The notes below the pieces were generated by a model. That model was not told the origin of the DNA. It saw only the letters and a list, made by a program, of their open reading frames with translations, and searched no databases. A stretch of 64,000 nucleotides of DNA, from the NCBI GenBank assembly GCA_963775245.1, contig CAVZID010000040.1:310001-374000 (forward strand), given 5' to 3'. Numbering within the stretch: the first letter of the stretch is position 1; the number at the start of each line of letters is the position of its first letter. The stretch comes from CAVSWT01 sp963775245. GTDB taxonomy: Bacteria; Bacteroidota; Ignavibacteria; Ignavibacteriales; Ignavibacteriaceae. This document shows positions 39,540-49,065 of this stretch, piece by piece. The translations under genes and the position numbers were made by a program.

Positions 39540-40645
39540 CTAAGCCAGTAAATATCCCAAAATTGTAAAGGTGATAAAAAAGATTACCACGAGGATACCG
39601 ATGTAATTAATTATTTTATTCCTGATACCGGTTTTTGTTCTTCTATCCCAGAAGGGAACTAAAGCCCAAAGTGTAATTCCAATACCGAACATTAATATTC
39701 CGAAAAGTTCGCCGCTGATAAATCCCATTTCCCCGGGGAGGAATTTTAATACCTGGAACATTCCCAGGAAATACCATTCCGGTCTTATTCCAATTGGTGC
39801 AGAAGAAAACGGGTCGGCTTTTGTTCCTAAATCCCAGGGGAAATACACGGCTAAGATTGCTAAAATATTTATTACGATTAACCATATAAGCAGTTCTCTT
39901 AAAACAAAGTTTGGAAAGAATGGAATGCTGTTTTTACCATTGCCATTTTTCAGCTTTGCTTCTTCCGGTTCTGCAATTCCTTGTCTTTGAATTAATAAAA
40001 GATGAATTGATAAGTACGATTACAAAAATTCCCGGGAAAGATTGCCACATGAAATCCAAAGAAGCGTGAAAGAGTTGCTCCTGTTACATCATCTCCGCCT
40101 CTTAACAGCTTTAGAATATATTCGCCAACAACGGGAAGCTGTCCGGCAATATCGGTCCCGACTTTTGTGGCAAAGAATGCAAGCGTGTTCCAGGGTAAAA
40201 GATAACCGCTGAATCCGAATGCAAGCGATAAGAATAAAAGGAAAATTCCCGAATACCAGGTTAACTCCCTCGGTTCTCTAAATGCTTTTAAAAAGTAAAC
40301 AGAAAACATGTGAATGAATACTGCCAGTATCATTAAGTTTGCCGACCAGCTATGAACCGATCTTATCAGCCAGCCGAAATGAATTTTTGTACTTATAAAC
40401 TGTACACTTTCAAAAGCCGTGTCAGCAGTGCCTTTGTAGTACATAAGCAGTAAAATTCCGGTAACAACCTGGACGACAAAAAGCAGCAGAGCTATACCGC
40501 CGAAATAATACCAGATGGTTTCCCTGTACTTAGGTACGGATTTCTTTTTAGCATACTCTTCAAGACTTTTTATCTGGAATCTCTTATCAAGCCAGCCGTA
40601 AATTTTAGTATCACGAATTGTTTTTTCTGATGTTGCTTCTTCCAT
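39540..40645 (-). CDS. Cytochrome b of a bc-type complex (frameshifted in sequence)
   Basis: One protein of about 368 residues is read across two frames. The N-terminal part (from 40645) has four helices and the haem b ligands in VHSWSANLMILAVFIHMFSV and GFHVAIFPG. The C-terminal part, ending at 39540, has PFSSAPIGIRPEWYFLGMFQVLKFLPG (the PEWY quinol-site motif) and three further helices. Between 40005 and 40036 the frame must change twice, with one extra base in the CCCGGG run and another near AATT. The bridged sequence HLLLIQRQGIAEPEEAK is conserved in the family and includes the last haem His. Quinol is oxidised here and electrons pass to Rieske and c-type haems. Inactivation is less likely than sequence error. 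Confidence 0.88.
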
Positions 40646-40647
40646 TA

Positions 40648-41106
40648 TCAGCCTGCGTCTTTATAGATGAATACATCATCGTTTTTAATTGCTACATTAA
40701 ATTTGGGAAGCGGGGCGGGAGGGGGGCCGCTGACATTCTTTCCATTCAAATCATATCTCCCGTTATGGCACGCACAATAAATTTGCCCCAAGTCTTTCCT
40801 GAACTGAACAATGCAGCTTAGATGCGTACAGACAGCACTAAACGCTACGTATTTCCCATCGGGTTTTCTTATTACAATTACCGGCTTGTTGCCGAACTTT
40901 ACAATCTTTCCGCTGTCTTTTTTCATGTCTTCCGTTTTGCCGATGTTAAGCTGCGAGATATTCGCTTCCTTTGCTTTGGGAGGTTCGAGGTAATTAAAGA
41001 TTGGATAAAGAATTGCAATCAGCCAGGCGAGGAATCCGCCTTTTAGAACTTTATTTAGGAAATCTTTCCGCTTGATTTTTTTTGGATCTTCAATATTTGT
41101 ATTCAT
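40648..41106 (-). CDS. Rieske [2Fe-2S] iron-sulfur protein
   Basis: The 152-residue Rieske subunit has an N-terminal membrane helix (GGFLAWLIAILYPIFNYL) and the cluster motifs CTHLSC and CACHNG, with the GPPPAPLP tail after the second motif. I start at ATG 41106; a TTG 21 bases upstream is possible. It lies two bases before cytochrome b and is the first gene of the Rieske-cytochrome b-multihaem cytochrome operon. Confidence 0.92.
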   Translation of the reverse strand: MNTNIEDPKKIKRKDFLNKVLKGGFLAWLIAILYPIFNYLEPPKAKEANISQLNIGKTEDMKKDSGKIVKFGNKPVIVIRKPDGKYVAFSAVCTHLSCIVQFRKDLGQIYCACHNGRYDLNGKNVSGPPPAPLPKFNVAIKNDDVFIYKDAG

Positions 41107-41362
41107 AGCATATAAAGAAGTTTTCAATATGTTAATGAAGATTTATGCCAGAAGGAAAAGATTTGAAATTGAAGATATTTTAAGGTTATGTTTTAAATGA
41201 TAGTGAAATCAATGTCACACTAATTTGAGTTTAATTAGAAATGAGCTGCAAATATAAATATTGAAGTGAGAAATGGATTGCACAGTGGGAAATAGCTGAG
41301 GATATATTATTATTCTTTTAAATAATCTAAAATTTGCAAACTCAATTGTCTAATATTGCAAG

Positions 41363-42175
41363 TCACACATTCACCTTATTAAAATCTAAACCGAATTTGT
41401 CTTGTTTTAAATCCGCTTGTTGTAATTCAATATTTTTACTTTTTGTTATCTTAATAATTTCCATTTTATTTTTCTCAGACATTCTACATCCTAGAATAAC
41501 TTGATCAATAATTCCATCAGGAATTATTACCGCTTTATTTGGATAATTAAATAGAATGAAGCGAATCTCTTTTTCATATTGCCAATCTTCTGATTTTATT
41601 AAAAGTTGCTTAACATAACTTTCATCTTCATCGAGTTCAAAAGGATTCTGAAGTGGATATTCTATTTTATAATCAATATAATTCCAATAAATCACAAGAT
41701 CATTTTCTAAACATTCCTTACTTTCCATAAATTCACGAAACTTTTGACAATTTAATCGTAAGCAAATTCCCTTATGAAAATCGGAATAGTGAGACCACAT
41801 AAGTATACTATCCTTTATTGTACTACAAGATAATATTCCAAATTTTGTGGCAGCATATTCTTTTTGAATATTAATATGATATGTGATCCATCCAGGACTT
41901 CTCGGATTATTATCTCGCAAAATATTTCTTGCAACTCTTTTAACTTCATCATCTGTCAAATATATATTATCATGTCGTACATGATCTACACAAAGTTCAA
42001 ATAATTGTTCGTCGCTTCCTAAATCATACCTTAAGGGAACCGATGAATCGAATGGATCGTTAAAATTTCTCGCGGACGTAAAAAAAATTTCATTCGTCCT
42101 AAGAACTCTTTTATGATATTCCTTTCCCCAAGTGATATATTTATAAATATATGAAGGTAATTCAATGATATCCAT
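41363..42175 (-). CDS. DUF2971 family protein
   Basis: The 270-residue protein carries the DUF2971 signature: an N-terminal YKYITWGKEYHKRVLRTNEIFFTSARNFNDPFDS, then ILSCSTIKDSILMWSHYSDFHKGICLRL and EKEIRFILF. Members are common in mobile and defence-associated contexts, but no activity is established. It is the outermost gene of the attC-like cassette region and is followed on its 5' side by an attC-like element at about 42185. Confidence 0.8.
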   Translation of the reverse strand: MDIIELPSYIYKYITWGKEYHKRVLRTNEIFFTSARNFNDPFDSSVPLRYDLGSDEQLFELCVDHVRHDNIYLTDDEVKRVARNILRDNNPRSPGWITYHINIQKEYAATKFGILSCSTIKDSILMWSHYSDFHKGICLRLNCQKFREFMESKECLENDLVIYWNYIDYKIEYPLQNPFELDEDESYVKQLLIKSEDWQYEKEIRFILFNYPNKAVIIPDGIIDQVILGCRMSEKNKMEIIKITKSKNIELQQADLKQDKFGLDFNKVNV

Positions 42176-42184
42176 AACTTAAAC

Positions 42185-42400
42185 GTATAACGACCCGCGT
42201 ATAATCCGCCGCCCATAATAACAATTTTATAAAATAACTTTGATAAAATTACCATGAGCAGTTTTTAATTTTTATCAAAAGAAACTGCACTTCACTTTCT
42301 GAACTTCTTTCCCTTCAGCTGAATGGCGAACAAATCTTCCAAAATCTATTTTAATAATTTTACCCCGAGCGCCCACGGCGGTCAAGTTGATTTGTTATTG
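42185..42400 (-). repeat. Degenerate attC-like spacer 1
   Basis: A GTATAAC end, a GC-rich arm (CCGCCGCCCATAATAACAA) and a GGCGGTCAAGTTGATT end surround an AT-rich centre. The centre is similar to the element at 50809 (shared AAAATTACCA-GAGCAGTTTTTA). Core sites are degenerate, so identity rests on similarity to the better copies. Confidence 0.35.
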
Positions 42401-42425
42401 TTTGTTCTTAATTTATAGTTTCAAA

Positions 42426-43376
42426 TCATTTTATATAAAATGAATTAGGTTCTGCCCAAATATTATAATGTTCTTTATTTGGATCTTCGTCAGTTTTTCG
42501 TGCATTTTCAAAAATATTTATTGGCATAATTGTTATTCGGGAAACATAAAAAGAATTATCTATATAAAACTCTTTGGTGAAATTTTCGTAAGTAGAATAT
42601 GTTAAAAATGACCTAAAAAAATATGGCGATGAATCTTTATCATAATTTATACAAGAAAGTTGAACTTTCTTAGTAGTTGTGGAATCGTTATATCGAAATA
42701 TATTGTTACCAATATCTTCATAAAATCCATTAAATAAAAGCGTAGTATCAATTGTATAAGAATTAGTTTGGCTAATATTAAAAATATTGCCAGGTATAAT
42801 TGAATATTTGGACATCGATATTGTTGCTCCAGGTGGAATAAAAGTTATTCTTTCAGGTTTTGTTATACTAGTTATTGAATTAAAAGATGATCTAGAATAA
42901 GAATTTGAAAAACTTCGAATTAAACTTTTAAGAAAAATATTAGTGTTAGTAGTTGATGTGTTTAACAGAGGATAATTATTTGTAGTAGTATTTTCAGTAC
43001 CAGAGATAGATTCATTGCTTTGAGAATAATTATTTGTTGCTCCACTTACATCACCGGACGATTCTATATTTATTGTTTCGTTCCAATAGTCATTTTTGGT
43101 TGTACCAACAATGTAAGAACTTTTTCTCCAGTCAATATAGATTGGTTGTTTTAGCCTATTATGTATAAGAATATCCATAGAACCATTTTCAGCCCAAAAC
43201 AAATAAACAACCCCAATAGTGTCGTTCCCATAATTAATAAATTTATCAGTTATCTGACAATCATCAGATTTCACATTCACAACTAAGGCATTTTGCGGTT
43301 CTCCAATATTTGTAGATTGGCAACTACTAAGGAACATTAAAGTAAATAAAAGAATTAAGACATAAAATATTTTCAT
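42426..43376 (-). CDS. Lipoprotein of unknown function
   Basis: The 316-residue protein has a lipoprotein signal peptide (MKIFYVLILLFTLMFLSSC). The mature part has an early beta-rich region, a low-complexity Asn/Ser/Thr-rich stretch (about 115-160), a further beta-rich region with RITFIPPGATISM, and a C-terminus ending in WAEPNSFYIK. I do not recognise a family. GTGAGGT lies just upstream of the chosen ATG. It lies between two attC-like spacers. Confidence 0.65.
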   Translation of the reverse strand: MKIFYVLILLFTLMFLSSCQSTNIGEPQNALVVNVKSDDCQITDKFINYGNDTIGVVYLFWAENGSMDILIHNRLKQPIYIDWRKSSYIVGTTKNDYWNETINIESSGDVSGATNNYSQSNESISGTENTTTNNYPLLNTSTTNTNIFLKSLIRSFSNSYSRSSFNSITSITKPERITFIPPGATISMSKYSIIPGNIFNISQTNSYTIDTTLLFNGFYEDIGNNIFRYNDSTTTKKVQLSCINYDKDSSPYFFRSFLTYSTYENFTKEFYIDNSFYVSRITIMPINIFENARKTDEDPNKEHYNIWAEPNSFYIK

Positions 43377-43400
43377 AAATACCTCACTGTATTGTTTGAA

Positions 43401-43622
43401 CCTTAACGGCGTTGCCAATAAGCGGCGCCCCAGAACAACAATGCCGCTTTGAAAACAACTGCCGAAGATTTAGCAAACTGCGCTTAACTTTTTTCGCAAG
43501 CACGGTTTGCATGTTAACTAGTTTGCCTACATTGAACAAGTTAGCCGAAACGAAACGACTAACTCTAAAATAAATAAAAAGTCAAATGCGAAAACGGCGT
43601 CCGCTTGATTGGCTTGTTAGGC
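43401..43622 (-). repeat. attC-like recombination site 2
   Basis: The right core on the plus strand is GTTAGGC, perfect for GTTRRRY. Read on the minus strand the sequence begins GCCTAACAAGCC...TCAAGCGGACGCC, the classical start of an integron attC. The far end is CCTTAACGGCG with a complementary GCGGCGCCC arm. At about 222 bases it is longer than most attC sites and may contain two copies. Confidence 0.6.
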
Positions 43623-43685
43623 ACTATTTCATAATTTAAAATCAATAATAATTTCTGTATATTTTTTACAAAGAATGAGAAGATT

Positions 43686-43817
43686 ATGAACAAACCAAAA
43701 TTTTCCTTAAATAAAGCCCAGAAAGCCGTTGATATTTCTTCAAAAATTGAAGGGCATAAAATTCCGCGAAAAAAAGCTACAAATCCCAAGAGAATTAAAG
43801 CTAAAGTTAAGAACTGA
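43686..43817 (+). CDS. VbhA-like antitoxin of a Fic toxin
   Basis: A 43-residue basic protein (MNKPKFSLNKAQKAVDISSK...). It contains SSKIEG, which fits the inhibitory helix motif (S/T)xxxE(G/N) of class I Fic antitoxins such as VbhA. Its TGA stop overlaps the ATG of the following Fic gene (TGATG), indicating translational coupling. It is on the opposite strand to the neighbouring cassette genes. Confidence 0.7.
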   Translation: MNKPKFSLNKAQKAVDISSKIEGHKIPRKKATNPKRIKAKVKN

Positions 43818-44441
43818 TGTCAAAGTATACACAAGACAAGAATTATATTTATTACTAAAACACCAATATTCCTATTAACAAACTTGATATTCGTGATTTA
43901 AAATTTTGAAGAAGAAGAACGAAAACTTCTATTAAATGGATATTCGTACTTTCATAAAAAACTTTCAGAATCGACAATTTTTGATGAGGAATATTTCAAA
44001 GGACTCCATCGAAAAACATTTAGCAAGCTATATAATTTTGCTGGAAAGTACAGGACAGTAAATATTTCGAAAGGGTATACAACTTTTTGTCAAGTGAGAT
44101 TTCTTGAGCAAACCTCAAAAGGAATATTCCATAAAATAGCCTCTGAAAATTATTTGAAAGATTATTCAACAAAAACGAAAGAAGAATTTGCTAATAAAAT
44201 TGCATTCTTTATGTGCGAACTTATTGCACTTCATCCGTTCTTTGAACTAAATGGAAGAATAACAAGATTATTTTTTGATATGATTGCCATATACAATGGA
44301 TACGAATATATTGATTATCAGGATGCACTTGAAATTGAAAATGGCAACAATAAATTTATCAAAGCATCAATTGATTGTATGCTCGGCAATGATAATAAGA
44401 TGTATCAAATAATTTTTAATGGATTAAAGAAACCTGAATAA
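43817..44441 (+). pseudogene. Fic-domain toxin, interrupted
   Basis: Starting at ATG 43817 the frame encodes MSKYTQDKNYIYY, hits TAA at 43856-43858, continues in frame with KNTNIPINKLDIRDLK-like sequence (TAA in the place of Lys), then shifts at the TTTT run near 43904. From there the Fic core is intact: FKGLHRKTFSKLYNFAGKYRTVNISKG and the active-site motif HPFFELNGRITRLFF. The usual HPFxxGNGR has Leu in place of the first Gly, which would alter the anion-binding loop. Fic enzymes AMPylate target proteins. With a nonsense codon, a frameshift and a motif change, the toxin is probably inactive while its antitoxin remains open. Confidence 0.75.
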
Positions 44442-44780
44442 TTTTCATCCCTTCATATTTTCAACCTATCAAAGAACAATCTCACAAAGTGCCTACAGAC
44501 TTTGTGGCTAATGTTCAGGCCAGAACAACAAAGCCGAACTTATTAGTAATTTTTATAAATTAAAAAATCTTTCATAACACAACTACGTTGAACAAGAAAC
44601 AAAACACGAATGATATACCCGGAAACCCTAAAATTGCCTAGAGCGAAATCGCTGACGCTTTGAGAGGTTAGGCTGATTCTATTATGTTATTGAACGGAAT
44701 TATTTCTTAAGATTCTTCTTAAAGCACTGTTTGTAATTATACATCCGGCACATCCGAATAATATTGATAAAAAATGTTAA
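44442..44780. other. Intergenic region dominated by an attC-like site
   Basis: No ORF. It contains the element at 44490-44674 and AT-rich flanks. Confidence 0.6.
44490..44674 (-). repeat. attC-like recombination site 3
   Basis: GTGCCTAC on the left and GTTAGGC on the right, about 185 bases. The centre is similar to the site at 45971, sharing TCATAACACAACTACGTT-like and GCGAAATCG-TG-CG-TTGAG-like stretches. The arms can pair. Confidence 0.55.
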
Positions 44781-45290
44781 TTATTCTTTTATTTTATACT
44801 CTTCGGCATTTGCGACTTTTCCACTAAGCATTTTCTTCCATAAGATAACTCGACGACCTCTGGAGATTGAGTTCCATGGAACTAATTCAATATTCGCTTT
44901 TTTATAATTTCCTTTTGATTTCATTGCAGCATAATTTTCTTTAACTGTAACGATATGAACATACTCACATGCAATTATCAATTTTATAAACTCATTCGGA
45001 TCAGAAATTTTTTGGACTTTATGCCGTTCTACTAGTTTAGTTAGTTCTGTTTGAATGCGCTTATAATGTTCAAGCTGGAGATTGGTTGATTTTGGATTTG
45101 CAGCTGATGTTGATATTTTCCCACTAAATAGTCTAACTTTGCGCTTTAGCTTTTCAGACTTAATATGTGTATACCATGCACGAGCTTCACTTGCTGTCAC
45201 ATTTTTTTGATTAGCAAGCCACATGATTTGCGCATATATTGTATTGAGCTCTAATTGTATTTCTGAAGTTATAATATTTAGTGAAGACAT
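44781..45290 (-). CDS. Hypothetical protein, cassette-like gene
   Basis: The 169-residue soluble, basic, mostly helical protein contains IYAQIMWLANQKNVTASEARAWY near the N-terminus and YVHIVTVKENYAAMKSKGNYKKANIELV later. I recognise no family or active site. It lies between two attC-like sites. Confidence 0.55.
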   Translation of the reverse strand: MSSLNIITSEIQLELNTIYAQIMWLANQKNVTASEARAWYTHIKSEKLKRKVRLFSGKISTSAANPKSTNLQLEHYKRIQTELTKLVERHKVQKISDPNEFIKLIIACEYVHIVTVKENYAAMKSKGNYKKANIELVPWNSISRGRRVILWKKMLSGKVANAEEYKIKE

Positions 45291-45295
45291 ATAAA

Positions 45296-45362
45296 GCCTA
45301 ATGACCGCATTTAAACCTCAGCCCAGGATGTAAGCTGTAAGGAATGCATTTCTAAGTTAACT
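45296..45362 (-). repeat. Short attC-like site 4
   Basis: GCCTAAT at one end and GTTAACT at the other enclose CCGCATTTAAACCTCAGCCC and GGAATGCATT arms, 67 bases in all. Cores are imperfect. Confidence 0.35.
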
Positions 45363-45376
45363 ATTAAAGCACAAAA

Positions 45377-45919
45377 TTACTTCTTTAATGATTCGATTTT
45401 ATTCTTGGCACTATTTAGAGAATTGGCAATTGTTTCAGCATCCTTCAAAAAGACTGTATTGTCCGACCCATATTTTTCAAGTACCGCATACCAAACCAAT
45501 TTATTATCATTTACGTAATAACCTAATTGAAAACCGTCATCTGTGACGAATTTATTTTCCAAGTAATCCGGGTGAAGAGCCAAATCATTCGGCGCATCTT
45601 TTTGTAATTTTTGGAAAGCTTTTATTACTTCGAGCAAATCTTCATATATTATAGAAGCTTGTTTAGTATCATATTTACCTTCTTTATAAATTTGATAAAA
45701 ATATTTAGCCTCATTGCCAATTATAATTTTCCTTACTCTCGATTCTACGGCACCATATGTTCGATCTAAATCGGGGAGTTTAAAATCAATAAATTTAATT
45801 GTAGTTCCAGTTTTTGATGTAAACTGATCGAATTTGGTATCTTGTTTTTTTACATCTTGTGAATATATATTTATAGCGAGAACGATTAAAGCCAAAACAC
45901 TAAATGAAAATTTTTTCAT
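45377..45919 (-). CDS. Secreted/periplasmic hypothetical protein
   Basis: The 180-residue protein has a clear Sec signal peptide (MKKFSFSVLALIVLAINIYSQ). The mature domain shows GTTIKFIDFKLPDLDRTYGAVESRVRKI followed by alternating helices and strands, with LGYYVNDNKLVWYAVLEKYGSD. Family not recognised. It sits between attC-like sites 4 and 5. Confidence 0.6.
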   Translation of the reverse strand: MKKFSFSVLALIVLAINIYSQDVKKQDTKFDQFTSKTGTTIKFIDFKLPDLDRTYGAVESRVRKIIIGNEAKYFYQIYKEGKYDTKQASIIYEDLLEVIKAFQKLQKDAPNDLALHPDYLENKFVTDDGFQLGYYVNDNKLVWYAVLEKYGSDNTVFLKDAETIANSLNSAKNKIESLKK

Positions 45920-45970
45920 TGTATTACCTCTTAAGTGAAATATATTTTAGAAATTATTATTGGAACTGCA

Positions 45971-46180
45971 GCCTAACGGCCTTGTGCTTAACCCGCAGCC
46001 CAGAGCAACAATGCCGGTTTAATTAATAAATTTTGTAATTAAAAAAAACTTTTATAACACAACTACGTTTGGCATAGCCATCCCTTTGGGAGAACAAAAA
46101 ACTAAACACAGAATTGCAAAACGTAAAATCCCAATATTGCCGAAAGCGAAATCGTTGTCGTCTTGAGCCGCGGGTTAACT
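45971..46180 (-). repeat. attC-like recombination site 5
   Basis: The left core is GCCTAAC (perfect RYYYAAC), followed by GG...CTTAACCCGCAGCCC; the right end is GAGCCGCGGGTTAACT. CCGCGGGTTAA pairs with TTAACCCGC. The stop codon of the neighbouring gene falls inside the right core, as is common in integron cassettes. Confidence 0.6.
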
Positions 46181-46945
46181 TGATTTTTTTAGTATTGGAT
46201 ATCTCCAATTCCAAGTAACTGATTTTGCCTTGTATTCCGGATTAATAATAAGATTGAATATGTTAAAATATGTTTCAGAAATAAATTCTTTATTTTTTTC
46301 AAAAGCATCAATATCAAGAGCATTAATTTCAAAAGTATAAATATTGTCTAAGAGTTTAAAATTTTCGGGTGACTGAAGAATAAAGGTTACTGTGTATTTC
46401 CCAACCTTCCAATTAAAAGATTGTTTTATAAATGTTTCTAGATCTTGATATTCTTCTAAGCTTTTTATTTCCTCAAACTTCAAGTTTACATTTTTACGCA
46501 AGTGAGAATGTTTTTTAACTATTTTATTTTCATGGTCCTCTTTTTTTAATAAATAATCATCATCTTGAAATCTTATGGATCTTTCTTCAATATCTCTTGG
46601 ATTTAATTTAATCGCTAAAACAGTTTGCTCCTTCTCCCAAGGAATAGAACTTCCTTCTGCACTTTTAAATTCACCAAATCTTTGAGTTATGCCTTGCCAA
46701 GAAAGTAATTTCTCGTCACCACTTTCGTGTTTTAGTTTTACTTTTATTCCAGAAATAACTACATCTTTGTTCTTACAGGCAAATGCAATTTTAATATTAA
46801 AGATGTGTCCTAAAGTTGTGTAGCCTATTTCAGCTGTACGTTGTGTTACAATTCTAATAACTGGTTGTATAAACTTATTTTTTATCATCTTTAAAAGATG
46901 TGGTAACCAAGCTAAAGCACCAAATATGGCTAAGATTTCAAACAT
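46175..46945 (-). CDS. Hypothetical protein with N-terminal membrane helix
   Basis: The 256-residue protein has a short N-terminal hydrophobic segment (FEILAIFGALAWLPHLL), then a predicted beta-sandwich-like domain (GHIFNIKIAFACKNKDVVISGIKVKLKHESG) and a long charged helical region with LEEYQDLETFIKQSFNWKVGKYTVTFIL. No family recognised. Its stop overlaps the attC-like core at 46174-46180. Confidence 0.55.
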   Translation of the reverse strand: MFEILAIFGALAWLPHLLKMIKNKFIQPVIRIVTQRTAEIGYTTLGHIFNIKIAFACKNKDVVISGIKVKLKHESGDEKLLSWQGITQRFGEFKSAEGSSIPWEKEQTVLAIKLNPRDIEERSIRFQDDDYLLKKEDHENKIVKKHSHLRKNVNLKFEEIKSLEEYQDLETFIKQSFNWKVGKYTVTFILQSPENFKLLDNIYTFEINALDIDAFEKNKEFISETYFNIFNLIINPEYKAKSVTWNWRYPILKKSS

Positions 46946-47312
46946 TATACTATACCTCGTCTATTATCAAGCTAACTATTAATTGTATTGCATGAATTGT
47001 TTTCTTATTGGAATGTTATTATGCAATTCTTGTAGTAATATTTTTCATTTATTTTCTAATAAAATAATTCATCTGCTTCTGATTTTTGTAGTGTTTGCTT
47101 CCCTTATTATCTAGTCTATGTGTGTAAATGCGATTGCGGATTTTGATTTAATTCAAAGCAGCAAATTTTTCAAAAGGAATGTAATAAATTGATTTTTAAA
47201 AAACATCGGTATAAGTACGATTAATTATTAATACAATAAATTTTAGGAGATTCGAAAATCTAATTCCATTATTATACCAGGGCAATTTAATATTATAAAA
47301 ACAACTTTACTT
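46946..47312. other. Intergenic region with repeated motif copy A
   Basis: No ORF. It contains the ~50-bp motif at 47178 and a further ~80 bases similar to the region next to copy B (shared CCCTTATT...CTA-TCTA). Confidence 0.6.
47178..47227 (-). repeat. Repeated ~50-bp motif, copy A
   Basis: The plus-strand core is ATCGGTATAAGTACGAT followed by TAATT and preceded by a GATTTTTAAAAAAC-type AT stretch and GAATGTAAT. It lies 233 bases upstream of the minus-strand gene ending at 46175. It is similar to copies at 48921, 55145, 56021 and 58314. Confidence 0.6.
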
Positions 47313-48641
47313 TTAGTCTTTTACTGCATCCGGTAATGTTATTTTGTCGCTTACATTTTTCTTTCTTTTAGCCCAATAATAAAAGGGCAGGCCGGCAGCT
47401 AATAAAATCAATCCGTATAAAGCTGCTTCTAAACCGGAGCCAACAATAGCAAAGAGCGAAAATCCTAATGCGCCTACTGCGATTATTACAGACTTCCGGT
47501 TCATTTTCCCGCCGGCAGCATCACGCTTCTGTATTACTAGATCAGATAAGGCTGAAGCCGCATAGGGGAGTAAGGTGGTTAATGTTGCAAGTAAAATTAA
47601 AATTTCAAATGCTGCAATAAAACCTTTGGTGTAATTCATAACTATCATTAAAGATGCTAATATGCTTGAGACAATAATGGAAAATGCAGGCGAACCATAT
47701 TTATTACGTTTTGCAAATTTTGAAGGCAATAATTTATCACGCGCCGCAGCTTCAGGTATCATACCTAGTACAATAAAACTGCCGTTAGCTGCGCCAATTA
47801 TGGAAATGATTGCTCCAATAGCAACAAGTCCGGCGCCCCAATGCCCGATAATGAGTGAAGCCGCATCAGCAAACGGTGATTTGGAAGCCGCCAGCTTAGC
47901 TTCCGGCATTATCGACATAATGCCGTAAATAGATATTACATATATAATTGTAATAGTCAATGTGCCTGCTACAAGCGAACGGGGGATATTTTTTTCAGGT
48001 TTAATTACATCATCGGCTGGAACTGTGGCAGTCTCAATGCCGACATATGCCCACATAGTCAGCATAATTAGTCCGGCAATCATAAGTGGAAGAGGCTGGT
48101 TTGTCGGGTTAGTTGCCGGAACACTTGTAAAATCTCCCAATAAAAACCCGCCTCCTGCAATTAGAAATAAAGGGAGGATCTTAAGCAAAGTAGTTATAAC
48201 CTGCACAATGCTTGCAGATTTTATACCGGCTGCATTTATTCCTGTCAGCAGCCATATAAAAGTTAAAGATGTAAAAACTCCCCAAACCGGCTGCGCTGCA
48301 GCCTGTGGAACAAAGAAAGAAAAATATCCGACAAACGTAACAGCGAAGGCAGCGTTACCTACGCAATAAGAAACCCAGTGTCCCCAGCCGACAAGAAAAG
48401 CGGGGAGATCACCAAATGCTTCATGGGTATAGGCGTAAGGCCCGCCCACTTTAGGGATACGCCGGGCTAGTGAACCTAAAGTGAGTGCAATGAATAATGT
48501 TCCACCGCCTGCAAAGAACCATCCTAAAAGACTCAAGCTGCCGTAGGGCGCTAAAACGGCTGGAAGCATAAAAATACCGGTTCCAATAGTAGACCCGACA
48601 ACCAGCGCCCATGAACGCCAAAATCCGATGCTTCTTTGCAT
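47313..48641 (-). CDS. APC-family amino acid permease/antiporter
   Basis: The 442-residue inner-membrane transporter has about 12 helices and the APC signature GSTIGTGIFMLPAVL in helix 1, ARRIPKVGGPYAYTHEAFG and a helix 6 region WAYVGIETATVPADDVI. It is closest in feel to the arginine/agmatine (AdiC) and putrescine antiporter group, but substrate is inferred only. AAAGGAGG precedes the start. It is more GC-rich than the cassette genes around it and does not look like a cassette. Repeated motif copy B lies upstream. Confidence 0.88.
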   Translation of the reverse strand: MQRSIGFWRSWALVVGSTIGTGIFMLPAVLAPYGSLSLLGWFFAGGGTLFIALTLGSLARRIPKVGGPYAYTHEAFGDLPAFLVGWGHWVSYCVGNAAFAVTFVGYFSFFVPQAAAQPVWGVFTSLTFIWLLTGINAAGIKSASIVQVITTLLKILPLFLIAGGGFLLGDFTSVPATNPTNQPLPLMIAGLIMLTMWAYVGIETATVPADDVIKPEKNIPRSLVAGTLTITIIYVISIYGIMSIMPEAKLAASKSPFADAASLIIGHWGAGLVAIGAIISIIGAANGSFIVLGMIPEAAARDKLLPSKFAKRNKYGSPAFSIIVSSILASLMIVMNYTKGFIAAFEILILLATLTTLLPYAASALSDLVIQKRDAAGGKMNRKSVIIAVGALGFSLFAIVGSGLEAALYGLILLAAGLPFYYWAKRKKNVSDKITLPDAVKD

Positions 48642-49065
48642 TTATGCCTCCTTTGATGCAGAACAAAAATTATTTGTCCCAAGCTGTATATAAGTTAAAT
48701 ATGATAGTTATATACGATTGTAAAGCTTCTTGCTGTAAAGCAATAGGAAATAAAAATTTGTTAGATATTCTTTAAAAGTTAAATTTACTTTAAAACAGGA
48801 TAGAGGAATATTATAATTTAATCTGCATTTTAAATATGCTGGTTATTATAGTTTACATCCCTTATTCATCTAATCTAAGTATGATTATGCGGTGCGGTTT
48901 CAATCAAATTAAATCGAAATGAATATAGTAAAAAGTTTTTAGAAAAAATCGGTATAAGTACGATTAATTGTTAACCTGAATAAAATATTATTACTGAATC
49001 GATTTGCAGAATATTATTCTTTTTTACTCTATTGACTTTTTACTTATTAAAGGGGTTAGAAGTAA
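48642..49065. other. Intergenic region with repeated motif copy B
   Basis: No ORF. Contains copy B and adjacent sequence similar to that near copy A. Confidence 0.6.
48921..48969 (-). repeat. Repeated ~50-bp motif, copy B
   Basis: Contains ATCGGTATAAGTACGAT identical to copy A, preceded by AAAAAGTTTTTAGAAAAA. It lies 279 bases upstream of the permease start. Confidence 0.6.

Noticed and set aside
42379..42400. Partial MITE-like end (GGCGGTCAAGTTGATT)
   Set aside because: Only about 12 bases match the terminal repeat; better explained as part of the attC-like spacer.
43565..43789. 74-codon minus-strand frame near the antitoxin
   Set aside because: It is antisense to the antitoxin gene and attC-like site and has no RBS.
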